From Pogonophryne albipinna (taxonomy: Eukaryota; Chordata; Actinopteri; Perciformes; Artedidraconidae), in NCBI GenBank assembly GCA_028583405.1, contig CM053256.1:24215325-24279324 (forward strand): a stretch of 64,000 nt of DNA, written 5' to 3'. Below the pieces are notes generated by a model that was not told the origin of the DNA, ran no database searches, and saw only the letters and a program-made list of their open reading frames with translations. The stretch's first letter is position 1, and each line of letters starts with the position of its first letter. A program made the translations under genes and the position numbers. This document shows, piece after piece, positions 25,871 to 38,505 of this stretch.

Positions 25871-27855
25871 GATCGATATACTTATTGGATCTGCACAAAC
25901 AAGCTTAGATAACATCCTGAGATTCCACAGATTATAGAAATATAAGGATCATCACTGTGCGATCAGAACTCGTGACAGGGGAAGCAAATACAGACAACAC
26001 ACAACGTAGCTTTAGGTAGCAAAACACGGAGATATGCTCACCTTAGCTGTTATTCTGATCAAAAGTCGTGTTCAATGGCATTAAAACGAGAAAAAACGCG
26101 GCTGAAGGTTAATCCATAGGTTATAGCAATGTGTCTGTCACTTTGAAAAAATTCTTGATAATCCATAATTCAATTTTTATGCAAAAATCGGAGAAGAAAA
26201 ATTAGCTGCTAATGGCAGCCACCAGAGGTTAGCGCAACTTCCGGTTTTTCTACGCGTCACTATCACTCCTTATTTGGTAACCTGTGTGTGTATGTGGAAC
26301 TTTCCCTCGATTCCATTGGCCCTGACGGTAAGAAAGAGATGTCAATCAGCAAAATCGAACAAGGGGGGCTAGAGATATGGAAAATCCACCCAAATGTTCC
26401 CAGAAGTGTTTGTTTTTTTGCTAAATCTCTCTAAAAAGGTAAAATGTCACTTGTTTTGCATCTATCTTGGTACAGGGTACTTATTATATGTTGTAGTCTG
26501 GATTCCTAAAGCTTTTACCCATCATCCAAGGGTAGTTTTCACTATAAGTAACAAATTATTTTTGGACGGACACTATAATTTACAGTTTTTTACGATGTTC
26601 AATCTGAATTTTCTTTAAAATAAAAAACATCTATATTGATTCTGACTTTTCTACATCCAACTCACAGGTTTATCATTACTTTGAGAAAAAAGATTATTAA
26701 TGTAACTCTTTTAGAAGGGAAGATATGGTCATTTGTTCTGGAAATGTCCTTTTCGAGCCTGAGACCTGAAAAACAGGCTTGGGGCCTAACAGGATACACC
26801 ACCCCCCATCAGATTATTTCCACCCACAGCTTGAGAACTATACCTCTGCAAAGGTGTGCCACATTTTCTAGAAAGCCAACCTGAGAAGAGGGGGATTTTC
26901 AGGATGGAGTTTAAAGACACAGGCGCTAAAATGGAGCATTTCAGACAATTACTTAAAAAAGGTTTATATCATAGATCGGACAAACTGTTAGTCTGTGTGA
27001 CATCCCCAATAGGATGTTGCTGTCTTGACTCTACCTTACTCACAGGTTGCTCATTCACAAAAAGCAGCTTGTGACGGCACCTACATGTCACTCAAAGCAG
27101 CCAGGGATTATTTGAGCATGACATACTAAATATAATTTACACAGGATATATATATAAAAAGTAAAAAAACTCAGTGACTTCATTTATGGAGGTAAACACT
27201 GACTGCTTTGATGTCACTGTTTCCAGCTCTGACCTGCCCAGCTATTATATATATACCAAGTTGCTTTAACTATTAATGTAAAACACATGTTTAGAACAGT
27301 ACATGTACAAAAAGTGTCATAAAACCATCCAATATATTATATAACTGTGATTTATTTTAGAAGAACAGCAGATTCTGACTAACTGCATTTCATAAAAAAG
27401 GAAAGAGCTCTTTTGTATTTGACATGGCATGATTGATCGTCACTTTCCCTAACTCCCACATTCATTTCATTTACTTTCCCAGGTGGGAGTGAGTGCAGAC
27501 AACTCACGCACTAAAAGCGCACACACGTAATAATCAGAAATCCCCAGCTATGCTTAAACATACACACACACACACACACTCACTGCTTGCAGCTCTTTCT
27601 TCCACGCAGTGTGCTCTAACCCACTTCTGTCCACCGCTGTGAGGGATGCAAACAAACACACAAACAAACACAGTGATGAGCGGACGTGACGTCTGAGGCT
27701 TCGCTTTTGTTTCATCTTCTTTTTCATCGTCTGCCGCTCTGTGTTGAGCGCAGTGTGTGAGGCCCCGGTGAAACACGCTTCTTTGTGGAGAGACGATGGG
27801 GAGACAACCTCTCTGCCAGACCAGGTTTATTCTGCCAGGAGTGTGATCAAAGCGC

Positions 27856-27857
<2 letters not shown>
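25871..27857. other. Continuation of the outer repeat, then unique sequence
   Basis: 25871-26270 reads as the resumed host repeat (GATCGATATACTTATTGG..CTTCCGGTTTTTC). From 26277 onward no gene was recognised. Short CA tracts lie near 27560. Confidence 0.35.

Positions 27858-27949
<92 letters not shown>
27858..27949. repeat. (GT)n microsatellite
   Basis: About 46 uninterrupted GT units. Confidence 0.96.
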
Positions 27950-27952
<3 letters not shown>

Positions 27953-29540
27953 GTAATGTGGGAGATTGAGTGTGAGTTTACTGGCTTTAAAGTTGGTGCA
28001 TTAAAATGTTTAAATGATTATTTAGGGCAGCTTGATCAGTGTTGATATATACTATAATTTAAAGGATGCAACATAATAAAATATATACTCAATATAACAA
28101 TACAATATTATCACTTGTAGTGCACACTTAAATATTAAGTTAAGTTAATTAAACTTAGGTCAATAGTAGTTTTACTGTTGATATACAATGATATTTAGAT
28201 CAATACTATTTACAGAGCATTGGTAATTATATCATTTTGTTAACTTATTGTTGATATATTAACAGTGTTTGTTGCACATATAACATTTTGTATACTTGAT
28301 TAAGAAATTGTGAATAATGACTGAATAATTTGTAAAAGCAGTATCACAGCTATATTTGTAACACTGGAAACGTTTTAATTGATGATTATAGAACGTCGTT
28401 AATTGGTTAATAAATCGTTTATAAACCAACCTTTGACAATATTTAGATAGACAATGGTTAATAAATAGTTTCTGGTACATCTGCAATGTTGACTTTTAAA
28501 TGTTTTTCTTTCAGTAGCATGCATTTATACTGTATACATTTGAGTCAAATGTCTCAATTTAAATGTATCTTATTGTATCTCTGCTGCGGTTCAAAGTTGT
28601 TGGCTTAAATTAAATTGGTCAGGCTGTACAAGACGTGTGACAAACGGTGTTTATGTGTGTATACAACATTGAAGGTCTCATTCTGAAGATATACACCATG
28701 AATTAAAGCAGTTCTGCGTGTATCAAAGCTACAAAGGGAAACCCGCCAGTATTGACATGTCACACATCCGACATGATACTACAAAGCTTCTCTCTATTAA
28801 TCCATCCCTCCCTCTGCTCTCTCTGCCTTATCTCTCCTTCCAATGCTGCGCTCATATCTGTCCTCCTTCTTCTTACCCCCCCTCAGACATGTAGTATCTC
28901 AAACTTACTTCCTGTACCTTGCTGTTCCTTCCGCTTTCATAGCATCTCCATTCCCTCTTTCCATTCTGATATCCAGCATCTCCCCGCAACATCTATGAAC
29001 ACATCCCTCGCCTGCACTCCCTATATTTATCTCTCCCTTATCTCGATCTCCCTCTCCTTCTCTCCATGCATTCCTATCTGTCTGTATCTACACTCTCTCT
29101 CCCGCTCTCAGTAAGGGAGGGTGCAGGGAAGGAATGAACCTGAAATGGTAAATTGTTTATTTCCGACAGCTCAGCGGCTGCATTAAAAACCAAACCGTTG
29201 CCGCTAAAACCAGATGAAGGTAGTGGAGTAAAAGAAGCAAAACAAAAACAAGTCATATTCATCACGGTAATTGTGTGGGCGCTTTGGGCACGCGGGCGGC
29301 CGGGTGCCGATGAGGGATGGCGCCGCTCACGGGCCTCACCAGCGTCCATGAATCACAGCCAGAGCCGCTCGCCGGCCCTCAGCCGCCATAAAACAAAAGA
29401 TGGAGATGAAAAATGCAGCAATTAAGTGATTTGATTTCTTCTCTACCCTCATGTCCTCCTTTCTACCAGCCCCCCTTTTAGCCCACACACACTCTTCCAT
29501 GCACACACAGATATAAATGTGCGTACACACACACCAACAT
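27950..29540. other. Unique sequence with pyrimidine-rich and possibly conserved parts
   Basis: 28000-28500 is AT-rich. 28780-29105 is strongly pyrimidine-rich. 29140-29430 is GC-richer, non-repetitive and stop-containing, with words such as GTAAATTGTTTATTTCC and GCTGCATTAAAAACC that suggest a conserved non-coding element. Confidence 0.35.
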
Positions 29541-30042
29541 ATACAAATAAAACACTGAGTACTCCTTTGCAAAGCTTGTGAGGACATACACTGGCACACA
29601 GACACTGATGTGAATATAAACCTTTTAAAAACACACACAAACAGATATATTTAAGAAAACAAACTGGCACAGAAACACATATAGCAATATATACATGTAC
29701 GAAATGTATACACACACAAACATATACAAAAAAATAGAAAGGAAGAAAAACGGAGAACTCATTTACATAGGCTGTAATGTGAAATGATATACTGGCACAC
29801 AAACACTGATCTGTTCTCTAACACATTGACACACACCAATACACACATATAAAACAAGTACACACACATGCACACCCACAAACATGTTCAAACACACTGA
29901 ATACTCCTTTGCAAAGCTTATAGGGACATACACTGGCACATGGACACTGATGTGCATTAAACCCTTTAAAAACACACAAATACAACACATGTACACACAC
30001 ACAAAGACACACAGACACTCTAACACACACACGCATCCACAG

Positions 30043-30073
<31 letters not shown>

Positions 30074-30440
30074 CACTGTATATACATATGTTTTTTAACA
30101 CTGACTACTTGTAAGAAAACATACTGGCATCCAGACACTGATATGCACCTAGGCACATAAAGACCAGCAATACATATCAAATGTTTTACAAACATACACA
30201 CACATACACAAAGACGTACCACAATAATAGAAAGAAAGCACTCCTTTGCATAGGGTGTACTGTGAAAACATATACTGGCACACAGACACTGATCTGCTCA
30301 CAAATACATTCAAACAACAATACACACATATCAACATGTACACACATACACTCACGATAACATGTGCAAAAGAAAAAGAACGGTTTACTCCTTTGTAAAG
30401 TCAAAAAACGTAGTGTGTGAGAACACATTAAAACCACCAA
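29541..30440. repeat. Degenerate tandem array, CA-rich units of about 140-200 bp
   Basis: The phrase ACTCCTTTGCAAAGC..ACTGGCACACAGACACTGAT recurs in variant form at about 29557, 29753, 29897, 30100, 30238 and partly 30385. Two unit types seem to alternate: units at 29560 and 29901 share AAAGCTT, and those at 29757 and 30240 share GATCTG after GACACTGAT's position. Cysteine-rich minus-strand frames across it are by-products. Confidence 0.65.
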
Positions 30441-33400
30441 TACACACGTATAACAAAGGTACACATAAACGTACGCACACACGCACTTGCACACAAACAC
30501 TTAATTGCAGTTAGTTAGTGTCACACATGCACGTGAGGGAAGGGGGATTTAATTCTCATACATTGAGTTTATTGTGTTTCCCGCTCCAGGCGTGAGGATG
30601 CAGAGCCGCCTGCAGTGTTTGAATATTCAAGTGAATCACCTTGAGAAGATTGATGTGACAAATAAGCTGTTATGAGGGATCTTTACTTACAGATAATCTG
30701 AGATCATCTCTGACCAATAAACCGCTATAGCCATGCAGACTGATTACACAAAGCTCTGTATTCGTAGCGATTAAGCACAAAGTCTATCTTATTGTGGGGC
30801 TGCATGTAGCTGATGGTGGAACAATAAAGTGTCTTCTCATTAGTATTGAGAGTCTCTTCTACACAAGCACCACAAAGTACTGAGCTACAGTATGGTTTAA
30901 GGGAAAGAGGGCTCATTTAACCACAACAAACAGCTTTAGCGCTGTTAGCCAGCTAATTAGCAAACAGGCTAGTTTACAAAGCAAGTCATTTTGTGCAAAT
31001 ACTGTAATAGTCACAAAGAGCTTGGAGGTGGAAGTCATTTCTAAAACCACTTTGGGATGTTAAAAAGTGATATAGTGTGGCACATCTAATTTGTCGTACT
31101 TAAAATAAAATAAAAAGTGAACCTATTGTGTTTATAATGACACTTACAGAGCTGTAGCTTCTATAAAAACACAAAAATGGCATGAAGTGAAGCGTGGGCT
31201 ACATATCTGAACATTTTACATGTTGTACAATAACATTTAGTAAATGTAGGGTTAAACTCCAAAAACACTACATCCAACAATTCCCATAATGCAACTTGAT
31301 TATCGTCTTTTTAATTCTTCCTTCACTGTCCAATAACCGGCTGTGTCTTTCAAACTCCACAACTGACTGCAAGAATGTATGTATTATTATGAAATAATGA
31401 AAATATGCTCCCAAGGTTCAATTTGATAGATGTTATCAATGTTTCTATACTGTTCAAGAAAGATTGTAACTGTCAATCACTAATCAGACATTCATTGAAA
31501 CAAACTACATTAGTTACTTACAAAGCAAGCAAAGACAGGTGGATTGTTACAGCAGGTCAGGAAAACTCTTCAAGTACTTTCAGTCATGTCAAATCTACAC
31601 ACCTCAAACTCCACACTACAAATGTAAGTTATTTGAACATAAATGCAAATTAAAATGACAATACTTGGTAATATATACAATATTGTTGGCACTAAGTGGA
31701 CACTTTCCACATAGCATCACTGGGTCATTCTTTGTGTCTCTCTGGAGCAAACCTTAGAACAGTTTTCCTCCTAGACTCTGCAGCGAGACTATATTTAAAC
31801 ACTGCACTCTATGAGAAATGTGGATGCTTTAACATTGTTTAGCATGGGGGGGGGCTTGCTTAATGGGACTTGGCTAAGCATGTGTAATTAAGAGCAGGGG
31901 TAAGTGGTGAGTTGCAGAGTGCACGGTGTGTGAATGTGTGAGCGTGTGTGTGTTGGTGAGTGTGAGGGATATGGTAGCAGCATCAGGCCATGATGGAGTG
32001 CTTTGTGGAGCCAAACACCCATTCAACAAGCTGTGTGCTCATTAATCCTGCCAAACTCCACTTGTTACATGCACACACAGGAAATCATGAGGCTAGGTAA
32101 ACAGGGAACTGCTGCGATCCATCACTGCACGCCAGCAAACACGGGCACACACTGATATGTAAGCGAACACACACACACACACACCGATGCAGCGCACGGG
32201 CAAAATGATAAGCTTACAAACCTACAGTAAAACACACAGCTCTGCAGGAACCTGACAAACACACAGAGATCAAACGGATGCAAACTAAGTCATGATTCAA
32301 ATTTGTATCTGTTATCTTGCATACAACTCTTCCTCCCATCAGATCGTTTGCTTTATGTTGACGTCTGTATGTTATAGAGAAATCACATCCAGGGCTGTAC
32401 GTTGTTAGAAGAAAGAAATACTGCCACAGAGCCTGGAAAGAAATCAATAGAGCTTGACCCCAGTTTGACTTCTCGTTGAATGGGGAAGTTATGGTACCAC
32501 GCTGGCCTTGACATTAGCTTATTTGATGTGTGTTTTCCCAGCAACAGCTCCACCTGTTCTTTCTTTATTTCCCCTTTTCTGTTATCTTGTCTCTCCCTAC
32601 TTGCTTCAATTGCTTTGTTTGCGTTTACTACACTCTTGTAAATGCACACACATACCTACATTCACACACACACATCACATGACAAATGCAGTACAGTGCC
32701 AGTTACACAGCCCAGTGGTTAGATGCAGTGCCGGAGCAGATCTGTTATATCTATACGCCTGCCTGACTGCAGCATTTACTGAAGCCATCAGCGCAACCAC
32801 ATTCCATATATCTTTGACGGAGAGGGGAACAATACTATTTACACCAATTTAGCCCTGGCAGGAGGGCATTTCCAGTTAATGGGCAACTTTTTTTTCTCTT
32901 CTTGTTTTATATTCAAAATGGCTACCCTTCAGGGCGGGGAAATTAGGCACTGCTACTCACATGCTAATAAACTCCATTACTAGGCATGTATAAAACAACT
33001 ACAAAACAAGGTAAGGCTATCATTACCAAGTCTAGGCCATATTTTTCCTACACTAACAATTACAGACACGATAAACTGCTAAGTAACAACAACAACAACA
33101 ACAACAACAACCTATGCAAACAGCAGGAGAAAAAAATACTTCTTTATGATCACAGATTTTAATAGTTACGCTCTGCTTCTTCCATGCAGCTGCAGGGTTC
33201 ACCCAATTGAGCAGCAGATAATGTTTACCCAGCGTGCTCGCGCACCACAGAGGAGCCTGGGGACACCAAACCTGATAAGGTCAAAGGTCCCGGGTCACCC
33301 AGGGGCCAATCAAGGGTTAGTGGTAGGGCAGGTTCAGGTTTGAGCTGGGTGTAAAAGGTCAGCGGGGTCAGGTCACGTCAGAGAAAAGGCTAGCTGTCCA

Positions 33401-33715
33401 CTGGGGTTAGTAAAAGGTGACGAGAGAATTAGGGTCTATTTTTCCGATAATGGAAAAACTACCATTGGCAGATAAGACTGTAGGTGTAGTATGAAAGAGA
33501 AAAGCTTTTTAAAAATCCAAAATTAAGGATGAAGGCTTTCCTGTGATTCGAACATGATTACTTCCTGTAAATATCACTTTTTTCTTCCGCCAAAGTGGTA
33601 GTAGAACAAATCCTCTAAGATACATTTTACACCTGTCTGAACACTGCCCTGCACATGATTTTGGATTGGAACTTCTATCCTGCTTGTTGGGAAAAGCATG
33701 TGTAGTCTTAGTTTA
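30441..33715. other. Unique sequence, no exon recognised
   Basis: Short (CA)n tracts near 32165, an (AAC)n tract at 33086-33111. Segments 30570-30700 and 32860-33000 look constrained but have no frame. A nuclear-receptor-like DR1 lies at 33278-33290. Confidence 0.35.
33278..33290 (+). promoter_or_regulatory. DR1-type nuclear receptor motif
   Basis: AGGTCA-A-AGGTCC is a near-perfect direct repeat with one-base spacing, the binding form used by HNF4, COUP-TF, RXR or PPAR:RXR. Further half sites AGGTCA and GGTCAGGTCA lie at about 33356-33375. Function is not shown by sequence alone. Confidence 0.3.
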
Positions 33716-33900
33716 CGCATTTGACTTTAGCTTTGTGCTAGGAGGCTCTGCAAATGTACAACAGAGCTTTAAACTATGCTAACATGAGCATGCTAACACT
33801 CTCAGAATGACAATGTTAGCATGCTAATGGTCACACACAGCAGCTTAAGCTAATGGTAAAGTCATTAGTTTTGCAGTTTGGCAATATACCAAAGTATTGA
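33716..33900. repeat. GCTAAC-rich fish interspersed repeat, old copy
   Basis: ATGCTAACATGAGCATGCTAAC..CAATGTTAGCATGCTAATGG is a common fish motif cluster with dispersed inverted GCTAAC/GTTAGC words. Borders are approximate. Confidence 0.4.
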
Positions 33901-34429
33901 ACATGTGAAATATGTTAACAAGCCGCTGGACTAGAAGTTAAAGGATTACCAAAATGACTACAATTCATTCTGATCCTAATCGAAACAGAAGAAGAGATTT
34001 TACCAAATTAATCTCACGGCTGACATTAATATCTTGCCACACATCTTAAAAGTTTGCCACCATTTTGGCATGATAGATACCTGTGCAGATAAAAAGTCTG
34101 ATGAGTTGTTTTACAAGATACATTTAAATTACACCAGGAGCTTACTTTCATGAGATGTCAAAAAAGTGTTTTTATTCTATACTTATGGCTGAATAAAAAT
34201 TACAAGCAAACACATGCCAGACATTCTGTGTTTCCTTAATTATTTACCTCTGGAAACTGGAGCAGATTTTGATGAAAAAATCCATTGTAATTCCAGAATT
34301 CAACCTTTGAAAAATGTTATCAAGTTTGCAATCATCCCCCAAATAATGTGGCTTTACTCAAACTGCATGCTTTGACAGCCCCGTTTTCTTTGTAGGCAGA
34401 ATCAGTTTTGCTTGAATTGTGAATGCATT
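33901..34429. other. AT-rich unique sequence, nothing recognised
   Basis: No exon or repeat border was seen. Confidence 0.4.
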
Positions 34430-34620
34430 GCATTGATATAGCAAACCTCTACCTTAATGGAAAAAGCACTTTACAATTTGCCTCTTATTCTCCCATTAAC
34501 AGACTAATTCAAACACCAATGGTGCTGGAGCTTCCATGGAACACACTGGCCTGCCCATAGTCTTGCTCAAGGACACTTCAACATACCGACAGGAGGAGCC
34601 AGGGATCGAAACGCCACAGC
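34430..34620 (-). mobile_element. Old retroposon 3' part (CTCAAGGACACTTC family)
   Basis: GCACTTTACAATTTGCC, CTCCCATTAACAGAC, TCTTGCTCAAGGACACTTC and GGAGCCAGGGATCGAAACG follow in the order seen in a frequent fish LINE/SINE tail. Orientation and borders are inferred. Confidence 0.45.
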
Positions 34621-37473
34621 AGCTCTTAAACCTTCATAGCAAACAAATGCCTAGATTTGGGTGAACCAATAAGCACACAAAAAAACAACGGGAAACAGCT
34701 CCCTTTAGACCTTTTGTCCTCCTCCCATTTTAGCTTCTTATAAAACCAGAAATGACCCACTGAACACTTGGAAACCCTGTATCAATGCCTGACTGACAGA
34801 AATTGAGCTCCCTCTTGCCCAGCCTTAACAACGCAAACAGACTTACAATGAAGCCTGTATTAATGGAGACCTGTCAATCACAGGAAAGCTATCCATCACC
34901 AGGCAATATACAAATGATCATCTCCTAGAATCATATTCACCAAGCCTGAGCAGCCACACGCACACTAATATATGGGTACTGTAGATAAATGCACACATAC
35001 ACAAACAATCAAACAAAGGCATGAGCAAAAACACACACACAAAATGCACATAAATATACACACAGTGTTGGAGCCCAGACTGTAGAAGTCATCAGGGACC
35101 TGTAAAGCATTACCCTCTGTGTGACTCGAGCCACTCCAGAAATAGCCTCTGTAATGTATTCTTACCGCCACCGTCTCTTTTGCACAATAGTGCCCTTAAT
35201 AACACACTCCATTTCTGTTGGCATAAATAAGGGATCCATTTCCATCTTATTTCATGCAAATGAGTGCGCCGGTGCCCAAACAGGTAGTGGGAGTAGTGTG
35301 TGAGTGGAGTGTGGAAGTGTGTAGTCGCTGAGTGTAGTGGCATGATTGGGGACGAGTGAATTCAAATGAGCGTTGGAGAGACCCCACAATGTGCCAACGA
35401 CTCCCACGCCAGCCTGCCAACTGTGTGACAGACAACGTCACTTACGGGCCCCGCAGCCAGCGCAGGGTGCCATTACAGGGGCCTACGCAAAACCAATATT
35501 TATCCAGGCAAATGGTTCTCTGGAGGGAGATTACTGATTCAGACACAAGAGTTGCACTCCGGCAGTAGGCGCTGATGCCGTCCCACTACAATAGGACAAT
35601 CGCTCATTTGCTGGTTTCATTGGTTCATTGAGAGCAGTGATTGGCTCATTTATTTATAACCATGCAGATTACAAGCAACACCACCAAGAAGAATCTAGAC
35701 TTTGCTTTTACAATCAGCTTCTGTGACCAAAATGACGAGTGAGTCAGAAGTTCAGGCACCCTGATCCGAGTTTCTTTCCTGCAGGAGAGTGTGTTCTTCA
35801 ATCATACGTTTTATTCAACTAACTTCTTCATCTTAACTTAACAGCTTGTCTCTTCTCCCTCTGTGTGAATACCATATCTCAGTTCTTTCGTATGTGTATG
35901 TGTAGTCTGTCCTTGTTTCAGGTATCCGTGGAAAAGAGGATGTTTGGTATTCAAAGTCCTACAGTACCAACAAATGGCAGCACTTGAACTTTGCTCAGTG
36001 TCTTCTCTCTGATCTTCTACATTCACTCCAAACGATTTTACACTTCACCTCTAATAAGAACATTAAAAAGTTTATCATTGCACTCCCACAGCACTGTCAG
36101 ACTCGCCGTTGAAATAAATGCGGCTGAACAATATATGTCGTCTTTTTATTCCATGCTTTCTTGAGTTGTCCTCCAACTCTTCAGTCAGAGATTTGCTAAA
36201 CTGACATGCCAGATGTATTTCTTAACTTGGCAAAAGTCACTTGGCAGGTGATTGGTACATCATCCTCTGACCAGATAGATAAGCTAACAGCAACTAATCT
36301 AGTTTATGTCGGAGTTGATAGGGAGCGGGCTACAGAGGTCTTACCTAACTCTTGCTCTGCAGCTGGAAAATATCAGAGCCAATGCAGTAATTCGGCATTA
36401 ACTCTTGGTCACTGCCATCTGGCAAAGATAATCAATACATAATGGATGGATGGATGAATTTAACACCTATTGTGCACTACCAGGGTATGGTGTGCTGTGG
36501 TTTACCAGGGTTACGATTCTGTTTTATTCCTGGACAATTATCTGATGCCAGTGGAAATTGTTGACTGTAAAGAAAGATCCAGGAGCAATCTAGGAGACAG
36601 TCTACTATGAAGTAATGAGACAAGGTAAAACAAATGTTACCTAGATGTCGATTTGTGTAGCCAAATGGCAATGTATTGCAAAATAAATCAAATATTGTAA
36701 ACACAGTCACTTTATAGATTATTATTACAGAACGATGTGGGCTGATCACTGACGATAAAGCTGTGTTTTTATAGTGATATCAAGCTAAAAAATTTGACGT
36801 TATGCAAAATAACCAATGTCTTTACACTACATTGCCTTGCCTACATAACAGTTATCTTCACCATTTACAATACCCTACATCACTTGTCTATACCCTATCC
36901 CATACACTCTTTAATATCAAAGATATTGCAACTAAAGTCATACATTTTTGAAGAAAGCATCTACAATGCCAGCAGCAATGCCAGTGGCAGCCACAGTTTA
37001 TTGATGACACTGATTACTTGTGATATTTCTCTCAAACACAGCATATTATGAGCCTTCCGCACGAGTCCCGTTACGGTCAATCCATTCCTATTTTCTATTC
37101 TCTGCAGCAACACAATCTCATTTGGAAGATTCAAAGAGTTATATTTGATTCTGATGCATAGGCCAAAAATAACATTAGACTTTTCAAGTACAAAAAGTTG
37201 CCAGCAGCAATGCCAATGGCAACAGCTGATTCCTGGGGCAGCCTATGTTGCAGATTCAACCAAATACTGATGAAAGGATGGGTTTGTGAAAAACATGGAC
37301 ATGTTCTGCTGATGTGAAATTCGGTAATGCTTGCATTTCTTATCCATCTTCGGTGTTTTTCCTCAGGCTTTAGTGATGAAGTTTTAGCTTTAGTTCCTTT
37401 TTCCAACAAAGTGTTCTTCAGTTGTAAACACATTGAAAGTGTAGCACACATGCATCACTTTCTGTGCATAGAG
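34621..37473. other. Unique sequence, no exon recognised
   Basis: 35050-35300 is non-repetitive and constrained-looking. A near-duplicate GCCAGCAGCAATGCCA occurs at 36968 and 37201. A 106 residue minus-strand frame at 37131-37451 has no recognisable domain. Confidence 0.35.
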
Positions 37474-38019
37474 CAGTGTTAAAAAAAGTACTCAGATCCT
37501 TTACCGGAGTAAAAGTAAAAATACTATGGTCTTAGTACTCTAAGTACTCTACTACAATTAAAAGTCCTGAATTCAGATTGTTACTTAAGTAAAAGCAGAA
37601 AAGTATTTCCATCAAAATATACTTTAACTACAAAAAATAAGTAAGTACTCATTCTGCACAATGACGCATTTCAGAATAACATAAACTACAGAAGTATTAT
37701 CAGGTAAATCTACTGTAAGTATTGAAAGCAAAAGTACTCATTATGCAGACTGGGTTGTTATTATGGTTACTAAATTATCCTTTTTATACATGTTAGAGCA
37801 TTTTAGCATTGTACTTTGTCAGTGTGGACCAATTATCCAGCAGTGGCTCAGTCAGTAGGGGCTTGGACTGTGAGCCATAGGGTCGCCGGTTCAAGTCCCC
37901 GACCGGACCTAAATATGGAGTGTGGACTGCTACTTGGAGAGGTCCCAGTTCACCTCCTGCCCTGCCATGGTGCCCTTGAGCAAGGAACCGGACAACTTAC
38001 TTAGTTACTTTCCACCATA
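37474..38019. mobile_element. hAT-type miniature element (AAAGTAC-rich family) split by a SINE
   Basis: Starts CAGTGTTAAAAAAAGTACTC and shows the dense AAGTAAAAGTA pattern of the family; the terminal block TTAGTTACTTTCCACC appears at about 38000-38016. Between about 37829 and 37996 lies a tRNA-derived SINE. The last three bases differ from the usual CTG, so the exact end is uncertain. Confidence 0.65.
37829..37996 (+). mobile_element. tRNA-derived SINE, 3' truncated
   Basis: Carries an A-box-like TGGCTCAGTCAGTAGGGGC from 37844 and a B box GGTTCAAGTCC at 37888-37898, followed by the GGTCCCAGTTCACCTCCTGC and GCCCTTGAGCAAGG body also present at 54598-54905. It ends soon after GAGCAAGGAACCGGAC, where the longer copy continues for about another 150 bp. 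It is not a functional tRNA gene. Confidence 0.75.
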
Positions 38020-38059
38020 GGCAAATACCAATAATCAGGGGTAGGGAACATTAGAAAAA

Positions 38060-38501
38060 CGGGCCTTATTATGCTTTTTAGGCGTGTTCCCTTCCCTGTA
38101 GTGTGTTATAAAGGTTTTTGTGCATGTACATGGTCTGCAAAGGCTAAAGTTACCTCCAGAGGGAGTTTCTCTCCCACACACTCTCCCCCCCCTGCCTGAA
38201 ATCTTGTAGTACTTTGTTTACTTACTAAACATACAGTAGTGATATCAATACGTAACACTCGTGCTTCTATTAGCTAGCATCTCCAACACATTGTACATGA
38301 TAGGCTGATAAAGGGCGGGATAAACAAGTGGTTGACAAATCACCAATCAGAGCAGACTGGGCTCTGGTTTCAAACAGAGGGTGAAAAGAGGTGCTGCAGC
38401 ACAGGCAGTATGAGAAAAATAAAGAGCTTTGTGAACAGCATAAACATAGTAGAAGCACAAAATACAAATATGAACCTGAATATGAGCATGATAGGGCACA
38501 T
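38060..38501 (+). mobile_element. GGGGCCC-ended TTAA element, nearly complete
   Basis: From a worn left end (CGGGCCTTATTATGC) through all family blocks to GAGCATGATAGGGCACAT and TTAA (38502-38505). About 442 bp. It serves as the reference copy for the poly-C expanded and hAT-interrupted copies. Confidence 0.8.
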
Positions 38502-38505
38502 TTAA

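Larger units (their letters stand above)
19706..26776. mobile_element. Host repeat of the 20-26 kb nest (tentative outer layer)
   Basis: After TTAA (19702-19705) comes GCCCTACGGACCCGCC, resembling the terminus of a TTAA-type element. A weakly matching opposite end, GGCTTGGGGCCTAA, occurs near 26776. Removing the inner insertions joins 19925 to 25863 across a single GCTATACC. The right border is a guess. Confidence 0.3.

Noticed and set aside
29449..30500. Cys/Val-rich minus-strand frames of 100-134 codons
   Set aside because: Produced by the CA-rich tandem array; no signal for a real gene.
34965..35171. Minus-strand frame with YFWSGSSHTEGN as a possible exon
   Set aside because: Acceptor-like CAGs are present but no donor or recognisable domain; part of it may be conserved non-coding DNA.
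37131..37451. 106 codon minus-strand open frame
   Set aside because: No domain, splice support or start context; amino acid pattern is not convincing.
37844..37898. tRNA gene
   Set aside because: A and B boxes belong to a SINE head; no complete cloverleaf or clean ends.
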